A stretch of 64,000 bases of DNA from Corinectria fuckeliana (Eukaryota > Ascomycota > Sordariomycetes > Hypocreales > Nectriaceae), in assembly GCA_019137255.1 (NCBI GenBank), contig WPDH01000114.1, positions 124,001 through 188,000 of the forward strand, in the 5' to 3' direction. Position 1 is the stretch's first letter; each line of letters opens with the position of its first letter. The position numbers and the translations under genes were made by a program. The notes under the pieces were generated by a model, which was not told where the DNA came from, ran no database searches, and worked only from the letters and a program-made list of their open reading frames with translations. Positions 12,319 to 23,255 of this stretch are shown here, piece by piece.

Positions 12319-12648
12319 GGCGGTTTGGGCTTGTGACGCGATCAACGCGTTCGGCGCTCAACGATGTGTGGATTTGGCCATCGACCGGTGTCAGGTGTAA
12401 GCGCCGCGTCAAGGAGGCGGGAGGCGGGGTGATGGAGGAATTTCCGGCCGGCCGGCTAAGCTTCGGTAGAGCTTCCTTCCTCGTTCAGCAGGCATCAGGC
12501 AGCCAGACCAATCTTAACGTCTGATCTGGAGATCCGTGAAGCTCCATGATCCTCTCATGTTGTTTCTGGGTTCTGAAAGTCAATAACCTCACTCCGTAGT
12601 GTCTGCTACACATTCACACACAGCTAACACGGCAGCGCAACTGGAGCC
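12319..12648. promoter_or_regulatory. Divergent promoter between the FAR1-type gene and MSH4
   Basis: The 330 bases separate two start codons facing away from each other. A CCGGCCGGCCGG-like GC palindrome occurs near 12443. I see no recognised operator. Confidence 0.5.
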
Positions 12649-15500
12649 ATGTCTGGTGCATTTTCCTCAGCCTCAGAGGCTTCACGATCCATTAGTCAAT
12701 CTTCGGCGTATTTCCAGAACCATGACCGTCAATCGCAACTCGGGACTGGTTCCATGCTAAGTGGCATTGGCAGTGGCAGACCGCAGACTAGTCTCAGCCG
12801 TGGGTCTGTTTATCCATCTTCAGCCAGTACTAGGCCCAGCGTATCTCGACCACCGACAGCGCGTCCGAGAACTCGACAGAGTTCGCCTTCGGGACGAAAG
12901 TCACGAGCCGCTACTGCTTCGTCAATTCTTGGCCTCACCGAATATCACAGCATTGTATGTGCAGTCAGCGAGGCTCGTAGCGTCTCTCCGGCCGTAGGCG
13001 TAGCCTTTGTCAACGTTTCGATCGGCGAAGTCGTCCTCAGTCAGATATGTGACAACCAGTCCTATGTCAAGACCGTCCACAAGATCCAGATGTCAGCCCC
13101 TTCTCACATTCTCTTCATGTCGACTGCTTGTGCCCCAGATGCCCCCAGCACGCTATTTTCTCTTGTTAAACAGCTAGTTCCAGAAGCTCAAGTCGATGGT
13201 TTCGATCGCTCAGCTTGGTCGGAGACAGAGGGCCTGGAGTACATCCAGAACCTAGCCTTCAAGGATGACATCAAACCCCTGAAAGTGGCGGCCCACGGCA
13301 AGTTCTATGCTGTTAGCTCTTTTGCTGCTGTAAGTATGAACATCGCAGATCTAGTGCGTTGCTTACATGAACAGGCCATGAAGTACATACATCACGAATT
13401 TTCGATCAACTTTGTCCCACATTCTCTTCGTATCCGATATCAACCTTCTGAGAACACGATGATGATTGACATATCCGCCATTCAGTCTCTTGAAGTAATG
13501 CAAAATTTGCGAAACTCAAAGTCAAAGGAGTGTCTATTTGGCTTGCTGAATCACACATCCACACCAATGGGGTCCAGGATGCTTCGAAGCAATATTCTTC
13601 AGCCGCCAACACAGGCAGAGTCGTTTATCCACCCCCGGTATGATGCCCTGGAGGAATTGACGACCAACGAAGAGATGTTTTGTGAGATTCGGAAAGGTGA
13701 TTTTACAGAGGACCGTTCTTTCTTGTGCTAACTGCTGTAGCTTTGAAGCTCTTTCATGATGTAGAGAAACTGCTGACCAAGGTACTTGATGCTTCTGTCG
13801 ACCGTGCCCGTCTAACTTTTGCAGTTGATAATTATCCCTTCGTCGGGGGATGTTCAACAAGTCGAAGAGCAAATCAACCAAGTCTTGATGGTGAAAAGCT
13901 TCCTCGAGGCCATTCCCGAGCTGTACGCAGCCTTGGAACCTGCCACGAGTGTCTTGTTGATGAAGATCCGTGACATTTGCCGTCCAGAAATAAGACGTCG
14001 CACGCTTGAGACTATTCGCAAGACCATCGAAGCTGATGTCAGGTATATGAAGTCTCCCCTTGACTTGCGCAACCAGAGAACCTTTGCCGTCAAGGCTGGC
14101 ATCAACGGCATGCTAGACGTTGCTCGCCAGACATACAAGGAACTGACGGAGGAAATCCACAAGCACATTGACGAACTCAAAGGTATGAATCTGAGGAACG
14201 AGGAAACAAGGTACTGACAGATGGCAGAGGCGTATGGAGTGGATGTTAATTTGAGGTTCGACAATGGCCGTAAATATTGGCTTCGCCTCCGAGCTGCCGA
14301 CTTTGACGATGGCCCCCTGCCGGATGCTTTTATCCACGTTGTTCGCAAAAAGGACAAGATCGAATGTCAAACACTGAACCTGGTCAAATTGAATCTGAGA
14401 CTCTCAGACACGTCCAATGAAGTTGTCATCCGTAGCGATGCCGTCATCCTGGCACTGGTGAAGGAACTTCGCCACGAGGCCCCACACCTCTTCGGAGTGT
14501 GCGAATCGGTCGCTCTTATAGACATGATTTCGTCTTTCGGGCAGCTGGCTACGACTCGAGACTATGTGCGGCCTGAAATAAACGAGACTCTGGCGTTGAA
14601 GTCTGCTCGACACCCGGTCCTGGACAAGGTACGTCTTTGATCAGACGTGTATTTGTGGATTCTGACCTATAGACCATGGCGGGTAACTTTGTTCCAAACG
14701 ACTACTATGCAACCGAACAGTATTGCTTTCATATTGTCACTGGATGCAACATGAGCGGAAAGAGCACCTACATCCGATCAGTCGCTTTGTTACAGATTAT
14801 GGCACAGATTGGTTCTTTTGTTCCTGCCGAGTACGCCGCCTTTCCCATTATACACAACATCTTTGCTCGTGTTTCACTCGAGGACAACATTGAGAGCAAT
14901 CTGTCGACGTTTTCTGTTGAGATGCGCGAAATGGCGTTTATACTTCGGAACATTGACGACAAGAGCCTTGCCGTGATTGACGAGCTTGGTCGGGCAACGA
15001 GCACCAGGGACGGGCTGGCCATTGCCATTGCCATGTCTGAGGCTCTGGTGCAGAGCAAAGCTTCGGTTTGGTTTGCAACTCACTTCATCGACTTGACTCG
15101 TGTGCTCGCAGACCGCCCGGGCGTGTTGAACCTGCATCTCGCAGCCGATAGCTCTACCACAGTAGATGGGTTGCCTCAGATAACAATGCTGTACAAAGCG
15201 ACATCTGGCGCCATTGGAGACGAAGAACACTACGGCATTAATCTGGCACGAGCAATCGGACTGCCGCAGTCATTCATCGAAAAGGCGGAGGAGGTTGCCA
15301 AGGACCTGAGGCAGAAGAGAGAGGTTAGCAAGCGAAGCTCAGAATCGTCAAAACTGTTAGCCCGCCGCAAGTTGATCCTGAACCTTCGTGGAGCCTTGAA
15401 GCAGGCCAAAGACTCTGGAAGTGAAGAGGCCCTGCCTAGGTATTTGCGACGACTCCAAGAGGAGTTTGTTGTCAGAATGGAGGAGGTGAACAATCTGTAA
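12649..15500 (+). CDS. MSH4: Meiotic MutS homologue MSH4
   Basis: Six exons (12649-13329, 13375-13696, 13741-13781, 13825-14182, 14228-14628, 14673-15500) give 876 residues. A Ser/Thr/Arg-rich N-terminal tail of about 90 residues precedes the MutS core; there is no mismatch-recognition N-terminal domain, as expected for MSH4. The lever/clamp domains are followed by the ATPase: Walker A GCNMSGKST near residue 625 and Walker B with VIDELGRATST. Intron 1 (45 nt) is in frame and easily missed. Family knowledge: Msh4-Msh5 forms a clamp on Holliday junction intermediates and promotes crossovers in meiosis, with no role in mismatch repair. It converges with qutG, 99 bases away. Presence of an intact MSH4 suggests that the lineage keeps meiosis. 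Confidence 0.93.
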
Positions 15501-15599
15501 TGGTGATGCCGTACAATAAGGATCACAAGGTGTGGCAGATATGATTAAGATAATCTTGGTGGAGGCCTTGTTGCTTCAATCTTTGGTATCAAACCGGTC

Positions 15600-16750
15600 T
15601 CAAGTGCCTGGTCGCTGGTAGTCTAGCTCTCGAACCCGCTTCCAAACTTCCCTTACCGTTCTCTCCTGGCTTTCACGACCAGTCTCCGTGTCTGAAGGAC
15701 CTGCAGGGCTATTTGAGTCAGCGGATGCCATGAGGCTTTGTTGGTGGCTTACCGGATGGCCAGATACAACCTGCCACCAAGGTGTGCTCTGGGGATTTCT
15801 GCCGTGTCGGCGGGTGGGTTTGCAGTCGTGACCAAACCTCCGGCCTCTTGGAGAATGGCAAAACCAGCAGCGACGTCCCATTCCCAGCAGCCACCCTCCC
15901 ACCAGATATCAAAGGACCCCATGGCCGTGTACGCGAGGTCGAGGGTGGCGCTCCCCAGGCTTCGCACGCCGTGGGCCATGCCACCCTTGCCGCCTCGGCC
16001 ACTGCGCTCCGAGGCCATGTTCACAAAGGATTCCACCTTGCGCGCCATGTTGCCGTCGGGCGTGTCCCGGCGATCCTTCCCCCACTCGCACGAAAAGGTA
16101 CAGCCGCTGGGCGCGTTCGCGGGCATCGGCGGCACGGGGTTGCGCATCAGGGGCAGCCGCTGCGTGCCGTTGAGCCAGGCGCCGCGGCCGGTGCACGACG
16201 AGAACGACTGGCCCAGGAAGGGCGCGTTGATGACGCCGATGACGGGCTCGCCTCGGATCGCAAAGGCGATGGACACGCAGAACATGGGGAACAGGTGCGT
16301 GAAGTTGACGGTCCCGTCGAGGGGGTCGACTATCCACGTTGGGCGCTCGTCGACGAGGTATGTCCGCGATGCCCCGGCCGAGTACGACTCCTCGCCGAGG
16401 AAGCTATGGATGTCAGCTGGAGGTATTCGCATGACCAGCAGTATGCTCACCCGTGATCAGGATACTTCTTGTCGACCGAGGTGCGGATGAAGTGCTCGAC
16501 TTCTGAGGCAGAGCACCCGTTAGCAACCGTACATGGTCGGAGCATTAGCTGCCGAGACGGCAGACGACGCACCGTTGTCGGTCTTGGTTACGATATCTAC
16601 CGCGTTCTCTTTTTCGACATAAGACACGGACGACGACTCGTCCCCGGACCCGTCCATGCGCCGACGGGCTGCGGCCATGAGCATGTCGCCGGCATCCTTG
16701 CCCAGCTGCACGGCAAAGGCATAAACCTCGGCAAGCTCGTTTTCATCCAT
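15600..16750 (-). CDS. qutG: QutG, inositol monophosphatase-like protein of the quinate cluster
   Basis: Four exons (16750-16573, 16502-16451, 16403-15753, 15708-15600) give 329 residues, the usual QutG length. The metal-binding signature WIVDPLDGTVNFTH is intact, as is the second motif WEGGCWEWDVAAG, so the fold and metal site of the inositol monophosphatase superfamily are retained. The C-terminus ends RVRELDYQRPGT after the last splice. QutG (qa-x in Neurospora) is co-clustered with quinate genes, but its substrate has not been settled and it is not needed for the known pathway steps. It shares the 446-base divergent promoter with qutE, so co-induction by quinate is likely. Confidence 0.88.
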
Positions 16751-16938
16751 GGCGAAGGGTAAAAGGCAGTACGCAGCGGTCTTCCCGATCGTGTTTCCGG
16801 GAGAGGCACGATACGTCGTCTGTAGGAACTGGCGACAACCCGTTTTGTTGTGCCGCGGGTGTCGAGGATAGCCGCCTCCAACCGCAATTCAGTTCCGCGA
16901 CCGGGCGGACCAGCAGCGCAGTGGAGAATGCGCGGATC

Positions 16939-16984
16939 TTGGATCTCGTGGGTGTTGGATCTCGTGGGTGTTGGACCTCGTGGG
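16939..16984. repeat. 16-bp tandem repeat, about 2.9 copies
   Basis: Unit TTGGATCTCGTGGGTG occurs twice exactly and then as a truncated copy with one change (GGACCTCG). It abuts the first candidate QutA operator. Confidence 0.85.
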
Positions 16985-16986
16985 AA

Positions 16987-17002
16987 GGGTGAAGCTTTAG
17001 CC
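16987..17002 (+). promoter_or_regulatory. Candidate QutA/QA-1F operator (qutG/qutE, site 1)
   Basis: GGGTGAAGCTTTAGCC matches 12 of 16 positions of the Neurospora QA-1F consensus GGRTAARYRYTTATCC recalled from the literature. On its own this is weak; its place in the cluster's divergent promoter is what supports it. Confidence 0.35.
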
Positions 17003-17025
17003 GGGATGGTGGGGCCCGGGATGAA

Positions 17026-17041
17026 GGGTGAGCACTTACAC
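17026..17041 (+). promoter_or_regulatory. Candidate QutA/QA-1F operator (qutG/qutE, site 2)
   Basis: GGGTGAGCACTTACAC matches 13 of 16 positions of the QA-1F consensus, including the whole central RYRYTTA. It lies 156 bases before the qutE start. Confidence 0.45.
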
Positions 17042-17196
17042 CGGCGCACGGCGCACGGCAGACGGCTTAGATGGAAGCTCCTGCATTGGAGTGTATATCA
17101 AAGGAGGACTGTGTTGGGCTCTGCTCTAGCCGGGCACTGATCAATCCATCTCATTCCGTCCCCTTGAGTCTGCCCGAGTCCCGTCTATCGCCATCC

Positions 17197-17670
17197 ATGT
17201 CTCAACCAAGCTCGCCTCGCCATATCCTGCTAATCAACGGCCCCAACCTCAACCTCCTGGGGACCCGCGAGCCGCACATCTACGGATCAGCCACGCTCGC
17301 CGACGTGGAAGCGGCCGCCAAGTCCCACGCATCCAGCCTGTCCGCAACGCTCGACGCCTTCCAGTCCAACTCAGAGGGCGCCATCGTGGACCGCATCCAG
17401 GCGGCACGGGGCACCGCCGACGCCATCGTCATCAACGCGGGCGCGTACACGCACACCAGCGTCGCCATCCGGGACGCGCTGGCCGGCGTCGACATCCCGT
17501 TCGTCGAGCTGCACGTCTCCAACGTGCACGCGCGGGAGCCGTTTCGGCACCGCAGCCACTTGTGCGACAAGGCCGAGGCGGTGCTCTGTGGGCTGGGGGT
17601 TTATGGATATACCGCTGCCGTTGAGTTTGCCGCGAAGCATATCAAGCTGAGGAGCCGGGCGAAACTGTAG
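17197..17670 (+). CDS. qutE: Catabolic 3-dehydroquinase, type II
   Basis: An intronless gene of 157 residues that matches the small type II dehydroquinases in size. The start at 17197 (MSQPSSPRHILLINGPNLNL) leaves the conserved LLINGPNLNLLGTREPHIYG at residues 11-30, with the catalytic Tyr in HIYG; NAGAYTHTS and ELHVSNVHAREPFRH supply the other active-site residues known in the family. It converts 3-dehydroquinate to 3-dehydroshikimate. Because it is separate from the biosynthetic AROM protein, it serves quinate breakdown. Third codon positions are strongly G or C. An in-frame ATG upstream exists at 17071 but precedes the family's N-terminus by 42 residues. Confidence 0.95.
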   Translation: MSQPSSPRHILLINGPNLNLLGTREPHIYGSATLADVEAAAKSHASSLSATLDAFQSNSEGAIVDRIQAARGTADAIVINAGAYTHTSVAIRDALAGVDIPFVELHVSNVHAREPFRHRSHLCDKAEAVLCGLGVYGYTAAVEFAAKHIKLRSRAKL

Positions 17671-17855
17671 ACTAGGATTTTTACAGCGGCGGACCAAGAT
17701 ATAAAGGTTGGAGAGTCAACTGATGCTGCATCACAAGTACATCGTAAACAGAACTCGCTTGGGTACTATTAAAAAGCTTCAAAGCTTAGAAGCATTACTA
17801 GGAACTCGATGAGATAAATCCTGGAAAAGACTCGCTAGACTGGCTTGGTAAATAA

Positions 17856-18911
17856 TTACAGCATCGCTTGCAACCTCGGCAGCATAGCATCCTCGGTCCG
17901 CAGGCCCACGTCGGCCGTCATCTTCACCCACGACTCGGCCGCCCGCCTGGCCATTTCCTCCGGCACCGCCTCGTCGGCGTCGGCCAGCCTCCGGTTGAAG
18001 ACCTCGAAGCTCAGCCAGCCCCGGAAGCCGAGCCCGTGGACGATGGCGCGCAGGACCTTGTTCACGGGCAGGTATCCGCCGCGCTGCGGCTCGCCGTAGA
18101 AGAGCCGCGCGTTGCGGGACCAGCTCATCCGGCACGGCTGCTCCGCGTCGTAAAAGGCGTGGCTCTCGTCCAGCGGCTGCGCGAGGCGCTCGCCGTCGGC
18201 CACCTGCACGAGGAAGAGCTTGGAGACGGCGACGTCGGACAGCAGCCGCTCGACCGAGCTCGCCGTGGCCTCGTCGCAGTCCGCGGTCCGGCCGGTGGGG
18301 GACGCCGGGTCGGCGTAGATGCGGCCCAGGATGTTGTAGCTGTCGAGGCAGATGCCAAAGTTGGGCCGGTCGACGCGCCGCGAGATGTCCCAGCTGGCCT
18401 CCCAGGTGTCGACGTGGGTGCCCCAGCAGAGCGCCTCCGTGGCGAAGCGGATCGCCGGCGTCTCCCGGAGCCCCATGTCGGCGGCCTCGGCATAGTCGGA
18501 GACGACGAGGTCCATGTCGTCGCTGGCCTGGTCGGGAGCGAGGAAGCTGCTGGGGAAGAGGATGAGGTCCGTCCCGAGGACATGGGCGAGCCCGAACCAC
18601 AGCTGCAGCTCCTGCAGCCTCCGGCGGTGCTCGGCGCGGTCGACGAGGCCGGCGAAGTGCATGAAGGGCTGAAGGCAGATGACGGTGAGGTCCCGGGCGT
18701 CGCAGAGCTGACGGATGGTTCGGGCGGCGGAGAGTTGGTTCTCGGGGGTGTCGCCGCCTGGGAACGACTTGGCCAGGTCGACGAGATCCTCGTAGAAGAC
18801 TTCGATGCCCTGGAACCCGTACTTTGCAGCCATGTCAAGCTTACGAGGGAGCGAGTGCCCAGCAAAGCACCGTCCCAGGGACATTGTGCATATGCTCGGT
18901 CTGTGTGCCAT
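17856..18911 (-). CDS. qutC: 3-dehydroshikimate dehydratase
   Basis: A single exon of 351 residues. The start at 18911 (MAHRPSICTMSLGRCFAGHS) is preferred over an open extension to 19037 because QutC/qa-4 proteins begin just before this SLGRCFAGHS motif. It is a TIM-barrel, xylose-isomerase-like, metal-dependent enzyme; GFQGIEVFYEDLVDLAKSFPGG, GICLDSYNILGRIYADP and GWLSFEVFNRRLAD are family blocks. It turns 3-dehydroshikimate into protocatechuate, the committed exit of the pathway. The gene is divergent from qutB across 717 bases. It is very GC-rich at third positions, which creates long spurious frames on the opposite strand. Confidence 0.94.
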   Translation of the reverse strand: MAHRPSICTMSLGRCFAGHSLPRKLDMAAKYGFQGIEVFYEDLVDLAKSFPGGDTPENQLSAARTIRQLCDARDLTVICLQPFMHFAGLVDRAEHRRRLQELQLWFGLAHVLGTDLILFPSSFLAPDQASDDMDLVVSDYAEAADMGLRETPAIRFATEALCWGTHVDTWEASWDISRRVDRPNFGICLDSYNILGRIYADPASPTGRTADCDEATASSVERLLSDVAVSKLFLVQVADGERLAQPLDESHAFYDAEQPCRMSWSRNARLFYGEPQRGGYLPVNKVLRAIVHGLGFRGWLSFEVFNRRLADADEAVPEEMARRAAESWVKMTADVGLRTEDAMLPRLQAML

Positions 18912-19628
18912 TGCGGTATACGATGGGCGGAAAGAGACGATGTGACAGTTGGCGATGGGTGCAGACGATGGATATGGAACTTGAAGGACAGATAGTAAGG
19001 AGCATAACTTGCAAGACTTATCAGAACCTCTGTTCATCAGGCGAGGATGTACACGGCTTCATGACGAATCAAGCCTCCATTCAATAGCTGTGAGTCCCAT
19101 TTTCCGAGACGTGACAGACAGGGTGTCCATCAGTTTTCCGTCATCCCTCGGGGGTCACAAGACGCAAGCGAAACGATCTGCCGGATTGGTAAACAGTCGC
19201 CGAGACACGCAGCAATTAGGGATTCCTTGAGAGTTACAAGTTTATCCCGGAGATGGAGATATGCGCCGGAGTGGCGATGGGTGGTTGGTTAGTGGTGACC
19301 ACGCCTGGGTAAGGCTTTTCCCGGGAGGCTTGTGCGTGGGGATGTCGGATTGACAGTCGTCCCCCGGATGAACACATTCGCAACCGGGGAAACGGCCAGT
19401 GCGCTGCGGGGGATCGATCTCGCATGAACGTTGGCCATGCACTCTGACTTGAAGAGAGGCAGGGAAGTTGCAAAGACTTGTTCCGCAGGGAATGCATTAA
19501 TTATCCAGCACGGGCTAGAGAAGAGAAGAGCAGAGAAGAGAGACAGGCTCTTGTTTCCTCATACATACATACACACGTACATGGCGTACTCTCTCATCCA
19601 CACTCACTCGCCCTCATCCCGCACAAAC
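18912..19628. promoter_or_regulatory. Divergent qutC/qutB promoter
   Basis: The 717 bases hold a half-site TTATCC at 19242-19247 and a 12/16 match to the QA-1F consensus at 19307-19322. No other gene is seen. Confidence 0.55.
19307..19322 (+). promoter_or_regulatory. Candidate QutA/QA-1F operator (qutC/qutB)
   Basis: GGGTAAGGCTTTTCCC keeps the left half GGGTAAG and the ends of the right half, 12 of 16 positions overall. A separate TTATCC half-site lies 60 bases to the left. Confidence 0.33.
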
Positions 19629-20588
19629 ATGTCTCTCCACCCTCACCCCTCGGGCGACACGCTCGCCTCCAACCAAGTCTCCCGCCTCGACCGCCACGGC
19701 TACCTCTTCGGCACGAAGCTGGCCAACTCGCTGTCGCCCTTCCTGCACAACATCGTCTACCGGGACCTGGGCCTGCGATGGGGCCAGGTGCGGCTGGAGT
19801 CGGACTCGATCCCCGAGTTCCTGGCCCTCGCGCGCCACGGCGCCTTCTACGGCGCCTCCGTCACCATGCCCAACAAGGTGGCCATCCTGCCGCACCTCGA
19901 CGAGCTGACCGACGAGTGCCGCGACGTCGGCGCCTGCAACACGCTGTTCCTCGTTGAGCGCGACGGCCGCCGGCTCTTCTGCGGCGCCAACACCGACACC
20001 ATCGGCATCCGCGAGTCCTTCTACCGCAACGTCGCCGACCCGGACGCCGTCTTCCACCGCCGCCCGGCCCTCGTCGTCGGCGGCGGCGGCGCGGCCCGCT
20101 CCGCCATCTACGCCCTGTGCAAGTGGATGAAGCCCACCGCCGTCTACCTGGCCAACCGCGACGCCGCCGAGGTCGACGCCATCGTCGCCGACTGCACCGC
20201 CCGCGGCTACGGCGGCCTGCTCCTGCACGTCGCCACCGTCGCCCACGCCGAGGCCCTCGACGCCCCCGGCGCCGTCGTCGCCTGCGTGCCCGACTTCGAG
20301 CCGCAGACGCCCGGCGAGGTGCTCGCCCGCGCCGTCACCGAGGCCTTCCTCGACAAGCCCGCCAAGGGCGCCGTCCTGGAGATGTGCTACAACCCCACGC
20401 CCTTCACCCGCCTGGGCGCCCTCGCCGAGGACAAGGGCTGGCAGGTCATCCTCGGCACCGAGGCGCTGATCTGGCAGGGCCTGGAGCAGGACAGGTACTG
20501 GACCGGCCGCCCCGTCGACGAGCTGCCCAAGGACAAGGTGCAGCTGGCCATTGCCGAAAAGGTTGCCCAGCGCGCCCAGAAGCTGTAG
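19629..20588 (+). CDS. qutB: Quinate/shikimate dehydrogenase
   Basis: A single exon of 319 residues from the ATG at 19629 (MSLHPHPSGDTLASNQVSRL). Shikimate dehydrogenase-family features are complete: KLANSLSPFLHNIVY for substrate binding, GASVTMPNK with the catalytic Lys, GANTDTIGIRESF with the catalytic Asp, then the Rossmann motif VVGGGGAARSAIYAL. The N-terminal catalytic domain plus C-terminal NAD domain and the cluster position indicate the catabolic quinate dehydrogenase (qa-3), oxidising quinate to 3-dehydroquinate and shikimate to 3-dehydroshikimate. An earlier in-frame ATG at 19580 would add 16 residues. Third positions are nearly all C or G. Confidence 0.94.
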   Translation: MSLHPHPSGDTLASNQVSRLDRHGYLFGTKLANSLSPFLHNIVYRDLGLRWGQVRLESDSIPEFLALARHGAFYGASVTMPNKVAILPHLDELTDECRDVGACNTLFLVERDGRRLFCGANTDTIGIRESFYRNVADPDAVFHRRPALVVGGGGAARSAIYALCKWMKPTAVYLANRDAAEVDAIVADCTARGYGGLLLHVATVAHAEALDAPGAVVACVPDFEPQTPGEVLARAVTEAFLDKPAKGAVLEMCYNPTPFTRLGALAEDKGWQVILGTEALIWQGLEQDRYWTGRPVDELPKDKVQLAIAEKVAQRAQKL

Positions 20589-21568
20589 ACGTGCCTCTTT
20601 GATTTTACGCATTGCATAGCGTTTTGGCCTTTTTATAGAGTGAAGCGAGCATTGGCTTCGCGTGCAGTTTTGGTAGTCAACACAGGCTTGCCACCTACCT
20701 TGGCTTCTTTTCCGGTGCTTCCATCTTATTCCTTCCTTTCACGATCTGTGACAATAAAACAGCTTCCAATCATCTTGGTTCTCTTTCGAGCGACTACAGT
20801 ACTAGTAGGGCACGGGAGATCTGAGCATGACCCGCAGGGGGCTGTGTTCGCGACCCATCACATCCGTCCACGTTGAATGGCCCGTCTTAGCTGATGAAAC
20901 GCTGCTGAGTTGTGTTTGCGTGCTCCATGTATTCCATTGCTTCCAATTTCATCACCATTCTTATTATTCACTCTTTGCATTAGGTACAGCCTAAAGTAGG
21001 TATTGGTTCCTGTAATACCCTGACACCAACACCTTAATATCCCAATAATGGAATATTAGATACATGTCAGCTTAGGTAGGCGTTGGTCTACTAGAGCTTC
21101 TTGTAGCAGCAGAAAAATTACCTTGGAGAAGTTCTCTCAGTGATCCTCTTCTCATCAGACAAGTAGGCAAACGGATTGCAAGCCGACCTAAAACTCCAAG
21201 CCCAGTTCAACAGGACAGCTCCCGATGGCTCAAATTTGAGACGACCATGAGTCTGCTGGACCTCGTCCTTTATCGCAACATCTATAATCTTTGTCTGTAA
21301 GCCAGCCAGCTACCTGTTCGTACCGAGGGGCATACACGCGACCCGGTCCACGTGTGAGCTCACCGGCTGCCCCACTTATCCGGGCCGCTTCCCGGGCCTT
21401 TACCATTTACACATCACTCACTCACTGACATTGCCAATTGGCTCTCATACATATTTGTATTTCTTTATCGAAGAAGATATCACGGAAGGCGGATTTAAAA
21501 CCAACTAGTACATATTTGTATTTACGACGTCTAGTGGCTATCCTATCCTTGTTCCCACGTAAAGCGTC
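20589..21568. other. Convergent intergenic region, about 1 kb
   Basis: This lies between the 3' ends of qutB and qutD. It is AT-richer than the flanking genes; no ORF, RNA gene or repeat is supported. Confidence 0.6.
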
Positions 21569-23255
21569 TTATACACCCTTGGTCTCTACTTGCTCGTCGC
21601 CGGCCTTCTCGCTCAAGTCCAGGCCATCCACGTTCTGGCGGAACTCCTCGTCGCTGAGCCGCAGCTCCTCGAGGATTGTTCTGTGGGCTTTGCGTACGGG
21701 CTTGATCTCGAATAGTCGGTCCATGGACTCCAGCGGGATGGCTTTTGTCTCAGGCACGAAATAATACACGAAAACAATTGACACTACCATGATGGAGGCA
21801 AACATCAGATAAACAGCCCATGCTCCCATCTTGTCAAAGGCCGTGACAATAAAACGCGAAACAATAAAGTTCCAGAACCAGTTGTTGGCCGCGGCGTTGG
21901 CCTGGCCCAGGGATCGCGTGTTCTGGTCGAACATCTCAGAGTTGATAACCCAGGGGGTTCCATTCCACGAGGGCGTGTAGAAGGTTGTCCAGAGGTAGAA
22001 GAAGAAGACGGCGGCGGTGCCTCCAGGGGTGAGGTGGATGCCCTCGGTGGCGGTGGTGTCGACGTTGTCGGTGCCGGCGACCTTAATGTAGGCACCGATG
22101 AAGTACATGCAAGCAGCGCCACCAGCAGCTCCAATCATAAGAAGGTTGCGACGGCCCATGTAGTCAATGAGTACCATGATCCAGATAATCGTGAGTACTG
22201 TCTTGACAACGCCGAAGAGGCCGGTGGTGAGGAAAGAAGAGTTGGTGCCGCCGATGCCCAGACTCTTGAAGACAGTGGGGCTGTAGTAGTTGATGGCGTT
22301 GATTCCGGATCCTACATTCAGAGTTAGTTCCGGGTCAGCGAGTACACGGGAGGGGCGACTAACCGTTCTGAAAGACGAAAAGAAGGGCCCCGAGAAGCAA
22401 ACGCCACTGGATCTTGCGGTCCTTGAGGGCGAGGAAGGGCTTCCAGAAACCGGCGCCGACATCGTTGTGATAGCTATCGATGTCATGGTCTATGGCATTC
22501 ACCTCTTCCACCATATAGACGTGCTCCCTGGATAATTGCCGGAGCCAGCAGAGGCCTTTGAGGCCCTCCTCACGCCTTCCCTTGGAGAACAACCATCGGG
22601 GGGACTCGGGGATGAAGCACGCGCCAATGAGCAATAGACCGGCGGGGATGAGCTGGACTGCGAATGGTATGAGCCACTGGCTGTGCGAGGGCGCAAGCGT
22701 GCGATTAACGCCGTAATTGATCCAGAATCCCACGAGCCCGCCGGCTTGCCATCCCAGCTCATACAAGCCTACGATTCTTCCTCTTATCGCAGGCGGACTC
22801 AACTCGGAGTTGTAGATGGGGCTGGTAAAGGAACAGCCCCCAACACCTATGCCAGCCAGGACGCGTCCGCCGATGATCAAGCCAAGCCCGCGGTCGTGGT
22901 TGGCGCCGAGCATCAGGCCGGCGCCCAAGATGAAGACAAGGGAGAAGAGTACGAGACTCTTGCGCCTGCCCAGAAAGTGATTCGACCCATATGCTAAAAG
23001 CGATCCGAAGAAGGCGCCGGCCTGGTAGACAGAGACGATATTTTGCTTGATGAGCGCCAGCTTCGAGGCATCCATGGTATCGAAGCCGAACTCATCCTCG
23101 AATGACGGCAGGGCCAGCGTAGTCCCTATGAAGGCTGAGTCGTAACCGATCGTGCATGCTGCCATGGAAGCTGTAGCAGCACAGACATAGACTCGCCAGT
23201 TGTAGACCTCTTTTGGCGTAGGCCGGTCCTCCTTCAGCGCGAATATGTTACCCAT
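21569..23255 (-). CDS. qutD: Quinate permease, MFS sugar-transporter type
   Basis: Two exons (23255-22364 and 22311-21569) give 544 residues, with a 52-nt intron joining FVFQNG to SGINAINYYS. Twelve hydrophobic segments fit the major facilitator sugar-porter fold; NFVGRR-type loops appear as FLGRRKSL and YMGRRNLL, and the ESPRWL and PETKAIPLESMDRLFE motifs are intact. The N-terminus (MGNIFALKEDRPTPKEVYNW) and SYNGTPWVINSEMFD-like segment (SWNGTPWVINSEMFD) are diagnostic of QutD/qa-y rather than general hexose transporters. It imports quinate across the plasma membrane, the first step of the pathway. A candidate QutA site lies about 480 bases upstream. Confidence 0.94.

Larger units (their letters stand above)
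16751..17196. promoter_or_regulatory. Divergent qutG/qutE promoter
   Basis: The 446 bases hold a 16-bp tandem repeat (16939-16984) and, directly beside it, two near-palindromes resembling the QA-1F/QutA operator (16987-17002 and 17026-17041). A bidirectional, quinate-inducible promoter is the natural reading. Confidence 0.6.

Noticed and set aside
17868..18995. 375-codon open frame on the plus strand over qutC
   Set aside because: Same cause: mirror of GC-biased qutC codons; low-complexity translation.
19614..20612. 332-codon open frame on the minus strand
   Set aside because: It is antisense to qutB, and its Gly/Ala/Val/Asp-rich translation is explained by the G/C-ending codons of qutB. 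No family features.
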